Positions 33,641 through 43,517 of a stretch of 64,000 bases of DNA are shown one piece after another. Numbering within the stretch: position 1 is the first letter of the stretch; every line of letters starts with the position of its first letter. Source of the DNA: Aedes albopictus (Eukaryota > Arthropoda > Insecta > Diptera > Culicidae); contig NC_085138.1 in the NCBI RefSeq assembly GCF_035046485.1, positions 334,286,421 through 334,350,420 of the forward strand. Direction: 5' to 3'. Below the pieces are notes generated by a model. The model ran no database searches, was not told the DNA's origin, and saw only the letters and a program-made list of their open reading frames with translations. A program made the translations under genes and the position numbers.

Positions 33641-34470
33641 ATCAAAACCTCTGAAGTGATATTATCACAATCAATTAGTGTCGCCCCTCGAGAAGAGAAA
33701 AAAAAACGTGTTATAGGCTGGTGCATACGGCCTCGTGGAGGGGAAGGCTCGAAGAGTGGAAGATTAGTTGAGTACCTAGGAAGTGAAGTTATCACGGACA
33801 GCCCTTCGTGACCGTGAACCGGGAGTGATAGACGCGGGAGACCGAGAGCGGTAGACGGCACGCTGTGAAAATATAACGGAGAAGAAATAGCCCGGAGAAC
33901 AGCCATGTTGGTGAATGAGTGTCGGTGTGCATCAGTGCCCCAGCGAAGAGCGGCGGAAGGATTCCCCTTCCCATCGTAACACCCACTCGAATAGGGAAGT
34001 GAGGTGCCCATGAGATGAGTTGCTAAAGGTAAGTTGCATGCTCATTATTGGTTGGAAAACTCTAACTTACAAATGTCATGCTATAATGTTACAGAGTATT
34101 TAAATACTAGGTTCTCGGAAAGTTGCAGAGATTTTCTGAATGTTTTTTTGAAGCGGTTTAGGATGTTTCAGATGGTTTTAGGAAATCTCGGTGGGAAACA
34201 GAGTATTTCAGGGGTATTTAGGGAACCTCTAGGGGGGTTTTAAGGGTACCAGGAAAATTTTATGCAACCCTGGAGCTCGAAATCTTTTTTATCGTGTTTT
34301 TTTGTCCCGTGACGCAGTGATCACACGTCTACTTTATGAGTGGATGGACATGGATTCGATCATTCGACGTTTTTCTACCTTGGACATAGTAGAAAGTGAA
34401 AGCAGCACATAGACAACCATTTCGATGTAGAAGAATTAGAATAGAATACATTTAGACGATGTTGAAAGTG
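33641..34470. other. Unassigned; GC-richer block then degenerate repeat
   Basis: 33650-34020 is GC-rich with no domain in any frame and resembles a retroelement UTR in composition. 34120-34250 is a GGTTTCAG/GGGTATTT-type degenerate tract. The remainder shows nothing. Confidence 0.35.
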
Positions 34471-34477
34471 TAGCTGC

Positions 34478-35106
34478 CAGGGATGAAATTGCTCTCATCA
34501 TGAAGCAACTCGCGAGTAAAAAACCAACAAAAGGCTTACTCACGGTTCCGAGAGTAAGCCGTGTGTGAGTTTATTCGCACCCGCTTGCTTCATGAGTATG
34601 AAGCAAAACAAAAACACTCATGAGTATTTATTCGCGAAGAACTTGTGGAGGTGCTGGAAATGCATTTTAGTGCGATTTCAATAGCAAAACAAGTACCCAG
34701 CAAACACACGATCGTATATAATGTTGCATAGGATGCGAAAGTAGAGGCGATATACGTATACTTTACAAGCGGGTAAATGGAAGCATGTACGCATATAGCC
34801 TCCACTTTTGCATCCTATGTAACATCATATGAGACTTTGTGTTGACTGGATAATTATCCATCAGAAAGTAATGTTTTTTTGCTTAATTGTTACTGAAAAG
34901 CAGAACAATCATTCGTAACAATGCACTTAAATTGAATTAAACTGAAAAATGTTCAGAGCGGCTTCGTGAATTGAATCAATCACGAGTGCGACCAGCTTCG
35001 TTAGCTCGCGAGTAAAGGAAGTGCGATTCAGGCTTCTGTTGTTCACGAGTAGGTTAACTTTGCGTTTGTGTCTGCTCAGCTGCAATCCTCACTATTTTCC
35101 ATCGCT
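34478..35106. mobile_element. Possible hAT-like element
   Basis: CAGGGATGAAATTG at the left and the complement of AGCGATGGAAAATAG at the right resemble each other. Flanks GTAGCTGC (34470-34477) and GGAGCTGC (35107-35114) match at 7 of 8 positions. CTCGCGAGTAAA words occur near both ends. A hairpin MITE sits inside. Confidence 0.4.
34698..34848. mobile_element. Hairpin MITE, CAGCAAACACAC termini
   Basis: CAGCAAACACACGATCGTAT, ATGTTGCATAGGATGC and AAAGTAGAGGC on the left pair with the right half ending TTTGTGTTGACTG. Arms are about 52 bp with several mismatches, separated by a ~45-nt loop. Confidence 0.7.
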
Positions 35107-35311
35107 GGAGCTGCAGCTGTCAATTGTAATCGCTCACGTACTGCCCAAGTGGACAATTGAGCTGTAAATTAGGTTGGTCGGTCAAGAAAAAAACAACGAG
35201 AGAAACAGCATTAAATGACAAAATTTGCCTTTTTCTGATGCACTCAGCTCCGGCAAGTACTTACGATCAATATTTGCGATTAAATTGTGGAGCTCTTGCT
35301 GTGCCTTCTAC

Positions 35312-35813
35312 ACTGCCGTAATTCTGCAAAGTGACGTAAGCGCCATTCAAAATCTCGATATTTTTTGGTATATTATATATAACTAGCTGTACCCGGCAAA
35401 CTTTGTCTTGCCTACTGCGTTTTTGACGTTTCAAGTTTCTAGCCAAGGCCAAATTCCCGGTCAAATAGGAATGCAAAATCAATTTTCTAAAACTCCCAAT
35501 TTTTTCATGTTTTTCGTCTCATAAACCTTCCTTGGGTGAAAACCAACAGAACAAAACTAAGACGACCAAAATCGGACCTTCCGTTCGCAAGTTATGCGCG
35601 GTCCCACGTATGCCACTGCATTTTTATATGTATAGATATCTGGAGTAAAAATAACACTGTGGTGTGCCTACTGTATAAGACTGCAAGATCTAGTCGTAAT
35701 CTATCATCTATGGAAAGAAACTTGGAGGATGAGCAAGAGTTTTATGCATAATAACCAAAACATGGGTCAAAACTATCAATGTCGCTTACGTCACTTTGCA
35801 GAATTACGGCAGT
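35312..35813. mobile_element. TIR element, ACTGCCGTAATTCTGCAAAG termini
   Basis: Left ACTGCCGTAATTCTGCAAAG plus TGACGTAAGCG is complementary to the right end CGCTTACGTCACTTTGCAG...ACGGCAGT over more than 30 bp. A reverse-oriented Helitron of 254 bp is nested inside. Confidence 0.8.
35383..35636 (-). mobile_element. Short non-autonomous Helitron
   Basis: On the minus strand the element begins TCTATACATATAAAAATG after an A, and ends GTTTGCCGGGTACAGCTAG before a T. These are the Helitron termini seen at 3108-5853, in a 254-bp body with no coding capacity. It is inserted inside the TIR element 35312-35813. Confidence 0.85.
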
Positions 35814-36030
35814 ACAGGCAATCTTCCAGTTTATTGTTTGCTGTCCAATCCACGGTGTATGTCACCGTAAGAATGAATAATGTTGATATTATTAGGAATT
35901 TCCAATGAAAAAAACTAGTTATAGAGCAAGACATGGTTCAATTCCCAAAACAAACAAAAAACTGAAAATTTTGTTATATACAATCGATATTTATGACGTT
36001 TCCCTTCATCTCGTCTAGTACCTCTACCTG

Positions 36031-36398
36031 CACGGAGAAACTGAAAAACTCAAAATTAGGTACTTTTAAACTCAATTTTGAGTTCTTTTTCGTCTCCCTT
36101 TTCATACGCTCTTTCTAATGTTGTCAGAGAGTGAAGAGAGAAACAGCCCAACTTTTGCAGTTCAGTGCGTCAAGCCAAAACTGAGTTTCTAGCACAGTAC
36201 TCAAATTTGAGTGAATACAACCTAGTCAAAATTTCGGTTGGGTGAAAAAAACCTAAAATTAGGTATTCCTTTCACATGGAAGCAAGCGGGAACAACCCAA
36301 CAAAAACATCGATTCCATCAACTCAAAAGTGGCTTGACGCACGCAACCCCGAGGTTGAGTGGAAAGAACTCACTTTTGGGTAGTTTCGTCTCTCCGTG
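36031..36398. mobile_element. MITE with CACGGAGA termini
   Basis: CACGGAGAAACT at the left and its near-complement AGTTTCGTCTCTCCGTG at the right define a 368-bp element. Words AACTCAAAATTAGGTA, ACTCAATTTTGAGT and CCTAAAATTAGGT are repeated within it. No TSD longer than 2 bp is visible. Confidence 0.6.
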
Positions 36399-36539
36399 TG
36401 GGCCTTTTCTTTAACGTCTCAAATCAGCTAATTTTTCGGGTCTTTGACAGTTCTTCTTCATCTTCAAAACATATCCGTCTTAGCAGCTGTTGTTCAACCT
36501 TTGGGGTTTGAGGAGGTTAAACCCTCCCCATTATAGACG

Positions 36540-37350
36540 CTTCATATACTAGGCGCCCCTCCGTCTTTTGCTGAAAATGGTGGCCACTTCTGTGCCCTTG
36601 AGGTTACCTGCATAGCCTTGCTGTATCGAAGATCATGACACACTGTTTTAGGAGGACACCAAGGTAATGTGCTGACGCATTGCCACCTTCCCGGATGGCC
36701 TTACCCCTTCCTTTGCCTGGGTGAGGTGAACACTACGCCTGCTTCAAACTGCAGAGTACGTATCAAGAATTGATACCGGGTGCACAGCGATATGACCTTC
36801 CCGTAAGTAAAACCCTATCAGCTAGCACACAGGACCGACATGGGGTCTCCACATGCCCCGACCCTTTCCGGGACCTCTTTCCATCCACGGGATCGGATCT
36901 AACCCAGAAGACCAACGCGACGATCTCCGTGTAGCCACTTGTTCCATAGAAGGGCTGAATCCGATCGCAGAGTACCGGTATAAACTACGCCGCTGACTCT
37001 GGACTACGTCTTGATTAGCACCTACGCTAGCCAATTCTCGAGTCCACGTGCCACTACTTTTGTAGTTTCGAGAGATTTGGGGGATAGTGATAGCCGATAA
37101 AACGGAATTCCAGTTCTTACATAATCTCGTCTTTAAACATCCTCTGGAAAGTTTATGTCTCCACCACATGTGGCATGCACACGAACAAAACTTGTTCCGC
37201 CGTTTCTTCTAAACCTGCACAAACTGGACATTTGCAAGAACCCACATGACCGAAACGGTGTGTAGATACTATCTAAGGCAATCATGGTCCAAAAGGACAT
37301 GTGTCAGGTGGACTGCTACTTCCTCCTGGCGGCTCTTGACCCAACTATCT
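36540..37350 (-). pseudogene. C-terminus and 3' UTR of an R1/LOA-like LINE
   Basis: On the minus strand, 37260-37170 encodes R-F-G-H-V-G-S-C-K-C-P-V-C-A-G, then E-E-T-A-E-Q-V-L-F-V-C. This is the zinc-finger-like C-terminal motif of R1/LOA-group ORF2 proteins, with the usual His replaced by Gln. The preceding codons (H-L-T-H-V-L-L-D-H-D-C-L-R) are in another frame because of a 2-bp insertion. A stop follows the motif soon after, and the rest to about 36540 is degraded ORF end plus 3' UTR. Confidence 0.65.
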
Positions 37351-37359
37351 ACAATATCA

Positions 37360-38890
37360 CCTGCTATTAATCAATCTTAAGCACTCCTTATATTCAATTC
37401 AATTTTCTCTTTGAACATCTCGAATTTTTCTGTCCCTATTATGAAGTTTACCAATATCATAAGATAACTCATTTCATTTAAAATAGGCATAAAAAGAGAA
37501 CGAAGTGTGTCCATAAGTATCCACCCTTCATACTGCATCAAATAAATCGACTCATAAGTAACCGACCAGCAATTATCGTCTGTAACCGGAAACGAACAGC
37601 CAGCCAGTACAGTGCTGCTGGCTGTGTCCAGCCCCTAGCACCCGAACACAATACTCACCGGAAATGCACCGCAGCGCAGTCACTAGTGGTAACATCCCAC
37701 ATATTGCAACCCTCTGGGTCTGGCACCCACCGCGTGCTCGTTCAGTTCGGACCATCGACACCAAAAAGCAAAAGTGAATATGTGTCAACTTTGCGGTTAC
37801 ACAACCCCACCAGATGTTACCCGTTTTGTTATGCATTTTAAAACTTTCCGCCGTTTACTCGGTTCGCTCGTTGGAACGTAGGTAGGTAGGTAGGTGCTGC
37901 TGATGCTGTTGCTGCACCCTGCGCACGTAGATCCGCCTGGAACAGGACTTTTTCCCCCTCTCTCGCTCATTTGGGCAGTGAATGCAATCACTAATGACTG
38001 GGTGCTTCAACTAGACCCGAAAAAAAAGAAAAGCGAAGCGGAGGTGGTGGAAACTTTTCATTTGATTTTTTTTGTAGGTTGGTGATTCTGCGAACGGTTT
38101 TAACTGCTTTGCGGGAGTTGGGTCGGTTATTTTCGCACTCGGAAGATTACAACAAAAAAAAAGCGGTGAATGCACCCTTCTGGGCAGCTACGGCGGCGTG
38201 TGGGAAAAACCAGCTGAAGTCTCTAATTATCCGCCGGATTTAGCTGCAAAAAGAACGTTAATGGGGGTTGGTATGTAATTGAAAGTTTTCAGCAATTAAG
38301 AGCTTTACTGGATTAGGTTTTTGTGGTCGCCGTTTGTGCAGATGAACTGGATATTGACGACAGGATTTCCATCGTTTTGGATGAGAATGTGGGTTTGTCA
38401 TTACACCTTTTAGATTGCGTTTCTGGCGTTTTCTTAGGATTTATGAAACTTTAAAGCTAAATAATCAAAATTTTAGTAAACTTGTAAAAGTTTTGCATAG
38501 CTTTTCGCATTCCAAGGGGGTTAATTCAGGAGGAACAAATATTATCAGGCTGACAGTCAGCACTTACAACAACATTTCACTGACTGATCAATTTCACCCG
38601 AAAGTAAAATTTTTGAATTTTTATTTCAAATGATATTTTTTGTGTAAACAGGATTTGCAGCATAATTTTCAACGTTGTTGACTGATGAAAACTATGGTCG
38701 TACTTTTTTTAAAGCATTGAATTTATCCGTGTCGATAAGCTTTCAAAAAATATTCGCCAAAAACTGCAAAAAGTGATCAATTTCACCCGAAATCTCGGTA
38801 CCAAAAATCTGAAAAAAAAATCATAGTGACTCACAAAAAGATGCTCTTCCGTATAAAATATAAAAATCAATAAATTTTTCAAAATTTAAA
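37360..38890. other. Low-copy-looking DNA, no assigned gene
   Basis: Contains a GTAG tetranucleotide run at about 37879-37892 and a CTGCTG-rich stretch, with A-rich tracts near 38020 and 38155. Frames are short. Phrases TCAATTTCACCCGAAA recur at 38588 and 38778. I see no gene. Confidence 0.4.
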
Positions 38891-38894
38891 ACCC

Positions 38895-39195
38895 AATTTG
38901 AAACAAGATTTATTCATAATTTCTATAGGAATTCCACCGAGAGTTCAAAGAGAAGTTCCACTTGAAGGGTCTGTACGAATTCTGCCTTGAATTTCTGTAG
39001 GAGCTTCACCTAGAATTCCTCTATAGGAGCTCCACCTGGAATTCCTATAGAAGATCAACTGGAAATTTTCTCAGGATAGCCATAAGCATTGTTCTCTGTA
39101 ATTCCCCCAAGATTATCCGAGAACTGCTCAAGTAGTGCCATCGACGGATTCTTCAGGAGTATCTCTGTGAATTCCTTCAGGAGCTCTTCTGTGAA
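38895..39195. repeat. Degenerate 12-bp-type repeat
   Basis: GGAATTCCACC, GAATTCCTCTATAGGAGC and similar units; the tract continues after the SINE at 40104-40200. Confidence 0.65.
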
Positions 39196-39209
39196 TTTTC
39201 TCAGAAGTT

Positions 39210-40103
39210 TTTTTTATATCTGTATTAACGAGATTTTTAGCCCATGGCTAGTTCATCTCGGGACCCACGATTTACTTCCCTTCCGAAGGAAGAACTCACA
39301 TTTTGCGAGTTTATTGGAAGTGGGATTCGATCCCAGGTCCTCGGCGTGATAGTCAAGTGTTCTAACCATCACATTGTAGAGGCGAAAGTCGGCACGGCAC
39401 TGGATTTCTTTTCTTGTTCTCTCGGAGAAAGAACATGCACTTTAATTTTCTTGAACTTTTATTCCTAACATCCTTATATACTTATATCACAATCACAATT
39501 CTTAGCTTCTAAACACCAGCACCCTACGATCAATCACACAGCGATACGGGTGACGACGAACGGCCGGCAAACGGGCCCCGCGGACAGTCCAAAACGCGCA
39601 CCACAACAATACAACACCGCCCCGGCGTCAATCGCGGGTCTTTTAACTTGCCGTCGCAAGAACTCATTCTCCCGATCTGAAAAGAAATAAGAGAAAAGAG
39701 AAAAGCCAAAACGGGCGTCGTCCACTCTGGCTTCATTAGTTCGGCCGCGTGACTAAGACCTTGTTGGGGTTCAGTCAGCGCTGCCGGGCGACAAACAAAA
39801 AATAAAAGAAAAACATTTCTCCGGCATTGGAGCGAGAACGTTATATCACCAGGTCAACCAGCAACAAGCAGTAAGCATTCTCTCTGCTTGCATCGCTTGT
39901 TTCTTGGTTAACCGGCGTTGGTCTATAAACATGACCGTGAAATCCACATGTGATGTAATCCACTAATTGCGTGGAGCACCATGAGGAAATAAAGGGTCTT
40001 TCTTAGATCAATGGTGATCATTGATCTTTAGATTTATTCGATACAGGGAGGGAAATGCTTCCTTCGGTCGGCAGGACCGCTACAACATCAGGTCCGCTCC
40101 ACA
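39210..40103 (-). mobile_element. tRNA-derived SINE, split by a solo LTR
   Basis: The SINE proper is 39210-39374 plus 40089-40103, flanked by the exact 12-bp duplication TTCTCAGAAGTT (39198-39209, 40104-40115). On the minus strand the head is GGAGCGGACCTGATG, then GGTTAGAACAC (A box) and GGGATCGAATCCC (B box). The body ends in AAAATCTCGTTAATAC and a short A-rich tail. The same family occurs at 58859-59040 and in rearranged form at 41010-41128. Confidence 0.9.
39375..40084 (+). mobile_element. Solo LTR (gypsy-type TSD)
   Basis: The 710-bp insert starts TGTAGAGGCG and ends CCGCTACA, i.e. TG...CA with a TGTAG/CTACA inverted end. It is flanked by the 4-bp duplication ACAT (39371-39374, 40085-40088). 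It interrupts the SINE exactly, as comparison with 58859-59040 shows. TATATACTTATATCA near 39475 and AATAAA near 39985 fit a promoter and polyadenylation signal in the plus orientation. There is no internal coding region, so an intact provirus-like element was probably lost by LTR recombination. A 4-bp TSD suits Ty3/gypsy. Confidence 0.85.
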
Positions 40104-40569
40104 TTCTCAGAAGTTCTTTTTTCAAGAGATCTAAACTTCTTTTAAAAGGTCCTCTGGGTCCTTTAGGAGTTCCTTTTGAAGTTCGTCCTGTCGGAAGTTT
40201 CTACGAAAATTTCTTCATACTGATGTTTGACCGTACCGTATATTTGATGGCATCACGAGAGTTTAAATGCGAACGATTAAAAAAAAAATCTAAATCGGTC
40301 GACTAGTTTCTAAGATATCGTGATCGCCGTAACGGTACTATTTGAAAACACCATTTCGAGATAATTGCGTTTAAAGTCTCACGCTTTGCGTTGTCCTTAT
40401 GGAGGGTGCGCGCTACAATAGGCTGTAACTTTGATTCTAGTACTCCAATCTTTATAAAATTTGGAATGTGCTTAGTATACCTAGTATACTTTCAGATCAT
40501 GCCAGAATAAAGTTAGAGATCCCTTGAGAAATGTATGGAAAAACAACCAGATTAGTCAACGCACCAAAG

Positions 40570-40992
40570 TCTGAATTTTCAACTCGAACGTGAAATCGAA
40601 GCTGCTATACGCCAGTGAAACTTGGTGTATATCAGTGGAGAACACTCAACGGCTGCAGGTCTTCATCAATAGATGTCTGCAGTATTTAATTCGTGCATGG
40701 TGGCCTGACAGTTGGATCTCCAACGTGGAGCTCCATTGTCGTTGTCATCAAATGCCGGTAGCGACAGACATTCGGGAGCGAAAGTGAAGGTGAGTCGGTC
40801 ACACTCTACCCAGGGGCGGAAACGAAATCTGCAAGCATGCGTTAGATTGGAACCCAGCAGAGGCAGACTCAGAGGCTCATGGCCGCGTAGCCTTCAACAA
40901 CGAAATCAAGCATGTCAACATATATCGTCCAGGATGGAGATCTTTCAATTCGGCCCTCTGCACCACCGCCCGTGAGCGCTCAGGACTGAATG
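40570..40992 (+). pseudogene. LINE ORF2 C-terminal fragment (RTE-like)
   Basis: Reads A-S-E-T-W-C-I-S-V-E-N-T-Q-R-L-Q-V and F-I-N-R-C-L-Q-Y-L-I-R-A-W-W-P, the post-thumb region of a widespread RTE-like endonuclease-reverse transcriptase. A frameshift near 40787 moves the remainder (G-G-N-E-I-C-K-H-A...L-D-W-N-P) into another frame before the end at about 40990. The same family appears at 63649-64000. Confidence 0.75.
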
Positions 40993-41009
40993 TAAGTAGG
41001 TAGTAACTT

Positions 41010-41128
41010 TCTGGTGAGTTTGTCGGGAGTGGGATTCGATCCCAGGATCCCGGCCTGATGTGAAGCGTGGGTCCCAAGATGAACTAGCCTAGGGCTAAAA
41101 ATCTTGTTAATACCTACCTTGATACCTT
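41010..41128. mobile_element. SINE with inverted 5' half
   Basis: 41018-41068 contains GGAGTGGGATTCGATCCCAG in the minus-SINE orientation (head part). It is joined to 41070-41128, which carries AAGCGTGGGTCCCAAGATGA...TAAAAATCTTGTTAATAC in the opposite orientation (3' half). Both halves belong to the 39210/58859 SINE family. Head reversed relative to tail is what twin-primed reverse transcription produces. Confidence 0.7.
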
Positions 41129-41524
41129 GTTGGCTACAAAGTAACTTTACTCCAACGCCGAGCGTATAGTAAAGCACCATCTTCGTCGGTCTTGGGCGAT
41201 GTTCCTCCAGTTCCCGCGAACGTGTAGTGATCGTAAATCTTCTTCAACCGCGTGCAGCCAGCGAGTTCGTGGCCGCCCACGAAGTCGCCTACCTCTACCG
41301 GGTTCTCTGCTGAATATTGTTTTCGCTATTCTTTCTTCCGACATTCGCACTACGTGTCCAGCCCACTGAAGTCTGCCGTATTTGATACGTTTATTACGAA
41401 TATTTCTTGATACAACTCGTGATTCATGCGTCTGCGTCACACTCCATTTTCTTGTTTCCCACCGAGAATTGTCCGCAGCACTTTGCACACAAAAACTCCA
41501 AAAGCTTTTCGGTCTACCTCCTTT

Positions 41525-41755
41525 AACTTGTTGACTATTTTCGACTGTTGAATTTTTACTCTCGGAGGATGGCTTACCAGTCTTGACAAAAATAAAAATA
41601 CTGATATTTTATCTTGTCCGACGTTTCGGTCCGTTTGGGACCTTCTTCTGGGACTCGAATTTTACAGATTTTTCGTCCACACTGAACGAGTGTCGGACAA
41701 GATAAAATAGCAGTATTTTTATTTTTGTCAAGACTGGTAAGCCATCCTCCGAGAG
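41525..41755 (-). mobile_element. Hairpin retroposon A, GGACCGAAACGTCGG core
   Basis: Arms of 66 bp (41557-41622 and 41692-41757, sharing the adjoining TA) are inverted with one mismatch. On the minus strand the interior reads CCCAGAAGAAGGTCCC, then CGGACCGAAACGTCGGAC, which itself forms a small stem. A 32-nt single-sided tail (41525-41556) follows. The whole insert is bounded by TACCTCCTTTA (41514-41524) and TACCTCTTTTA (41974-41984, displaced by the later MITE), an 11-bp duplication with one mismatch. It shares only the core with hairpin B at 43251-43423. Confidence 0.7.
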
Positions 41756-41757
41756 TA

Positions 41758-41973
41758 CCGTAAACCGGGGTCAAATTGATCTTCGGGTCGAAATAGATCA
41801 CACGTTTTTCGGTTAGATTCAGCATATTTAAAAAAAAAATCCTTTCATTTATCGTGCAGTTGGGAACCGATACTACACGATATTTACTTAGAAACTATTT
41901 GAAGTATGCTTTATTTAACGGAAAATCGTCTGATCAATTTCGACCCGGAGATCAATTTGACCCCGGTTTACGG
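41758..41973. mobile_element. TA-flanked MITE, CCGTAAACCGGGGTC termini
   Basis: Perfect inverted ends CCGTAAACCGGGGTCAAATT (24 bp in all) between TA dinucleotides at 41756-41757 and 41974-41975. It is inserted exactly at the right edge of hairpin A. A further copy of the theme (GATCAATTTCGACCCGG) lies just inside the right end. Pogo/Tc1-type by target and termini. Confidence 0.9.
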
Positions 41974-42227
41974 TACCTCTTTTAGCGTCAGCGCTTCGTG
42001 ACCGTAGAGGCCAACTGGAAGAATCAGTGTCTTATACAGAGCGAATTTTGTTTGCGTTTGCAAGCTACGGGACCTAAGCTGGCTACGCAATCCGTAAAAG
42101 GCCCTACTCGCAGCTGCAATACGCCTTTTCACTTCACGGATAAACAAATTCTTCAACAACTTCAAACACTTCCCCATCAATCACTACCTCAGCACTAACA
42201 CCACTAGGCCTGCTTCTGTCTCTACCC

Positions 42228-42600
42228 CACGGTGTGCCAAAAACCGTTATTAACAAATAAAAATGTCCACCCAATGGCACTCGGCATTCGAAAGATATAC
42301 TATTCTAGTATCTGCTCTGAAAATTTGAAAATCTTTCATCGAGAGAAACTAAAGTTTTTGTGATTTGAAGATTTTTAGCCATTTCTATAGGGTTTTCTTA
42401 TATGAGTAAATATGCACGCACGGTGTGCCTGATACCACTATTAACAAATAAAAATGTTCTCCAAACTTACACCCGACATTTGAAATATATACTATTCGAG
42501 TATCTCCTCCGAAAATTTGAAAATGTTTTATCGAGGGAAACCAAAGTTTTTACCGTTTGAAGATTTTCCTCTATTTTCATAGAATTATCGCAATATTGTC
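42228..42600 (+). repeat. Duplicated left terminus of the Transib-like element
   Basis: The terminal ~190 bp occurs twice in tandem, starting CACGGTGTGCC at 42228 and again at 42419. Both contain TATTAACAAATAAAAATGT, GATATACTATTC or ATATACTATTC and GAAAATTTGAAAAT. The second copy is more diverged. The right end (about 50965-51119) has a single copy. Confidence 0.85.
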
Positions 42601-42604
42601 ATTG

Positions 42605-43234
42605 AAACGATCGCAAATTACAGTGTTTGAAAATATAAGATATGATAAGGTATATTGAAAATGTTGTAACTTCATAGAATATTATTTCAATTTCGCATGT
42701 TAATCATTCCTCGCAATGAATATTTATTTTGTAAGTCATCTAAAACTTCGATTATATACCATATGTTTTGCTATACTGTTAAGAAACTCAGTAGATATTT
42801 CTAACATGTCTATAGATAAAGCGATAGTATGCATATCTCCAATGAAATTGGAATCCAAGCTTCAAATTGTTGTTACTGATGATCATTCAAATGTAAAATG
42901 TCTAAATTTACGGGTGACACGTTAGTAACATGACGTATAAAAGCTGGCTAGTAAAACGATTAGCATTTAGGTTTACTTTAAAAGCTTCAATATCTTAAAC
43001 ATTCAACCAACGATTTACAAAGCTTCCTAGGAATACCAAAACCTTGGGCTGTTAATTCACTTTAACTCTCGTTTCACAATGCAACGTTTTCAAATTCATC
43101 GACAAGATACCAACATATTTATAACGTGCTCAAACACACAAAAAAACCGGTGTCAAACTCTTAGAAAGTTTATGCAATCAACGCTCACAACGTGCCACAT
43201 TTTTATTTGTATTCGAGTAGCACGTAGAACTATG
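42605..43234. other. AT-rich interior of the Transib-like element
   Basis: No coding frame longer than 69 codons and no repeat family recognised. Confidence 0.4.
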
Positions 43235-43250
43235 AAATATTAATTAGATT

Positions 43251-43423
43251 GAACTGTTGTGGCTTTCTCAGTCTAAGAGCATTGAAACGGCTAGCTTATC
43301 CCTTGAAAAAGGTCCAATACACGGGACCGAAACGTCGGGCTATGCCAAACTAGCCGTTTCAATGCTCTTAGACTGAGAAAGCCACAACAGTTCAACATTT
43401 CCTCCCAGTCGTATACCTGCTCC
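43251..43423 (+). mobile_element. Hairpin retroposon B, GGACCGAAACGTCGG core
   Basis: The insert is flanked by an exact 16-bp duplication AAATATTAATTAGATT (43235-43250, 43424-43439). Arms of 44 bp (43251-43294 and 43350-43393) are perfectly complementary. The loop reads TCCCTTGAAAAAGGTCC...GGGACCGAAACGTCGGGC. A 30-nt unpaired tail (43394-43423) follows. Long TSD means target-primed reverse transcription rather than DNA transposition. Arms and tail bear no resemblance to hairpin A; only the core is shared. Confidence 0.8.
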
Positions 43424-43517
43424 AAATATTAATTAGATTCTCACAATACGGTTATTGACATTCCTCTCAAAGGAATGTTGCCAAATTTTCAGAGAAGTTG
43501 CTTGAATATTTATTGTA

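Noticed and set aside
33478..34011. 177-codon minus-strand open frame
   Set aside because: Only the last ~45 codons match RTE reverse transcriptase; the remainder is unrelated flanking DNA open by chance.
34478..35106. A firmly assigned hAT transposon
   Set aside because: TIR similarity is weak and the 8-bp flanks have a mismatch; kept as a low-confidence feature only.
41600..43340. Functional hammerhead ribozymes in the two hairpin retroposons
   Set aside because: GAAAC and a stem II-like helix are present, but the seven bases before the stem are not CUGANGA in either copy; kept only as a possible ancestry in the findings.
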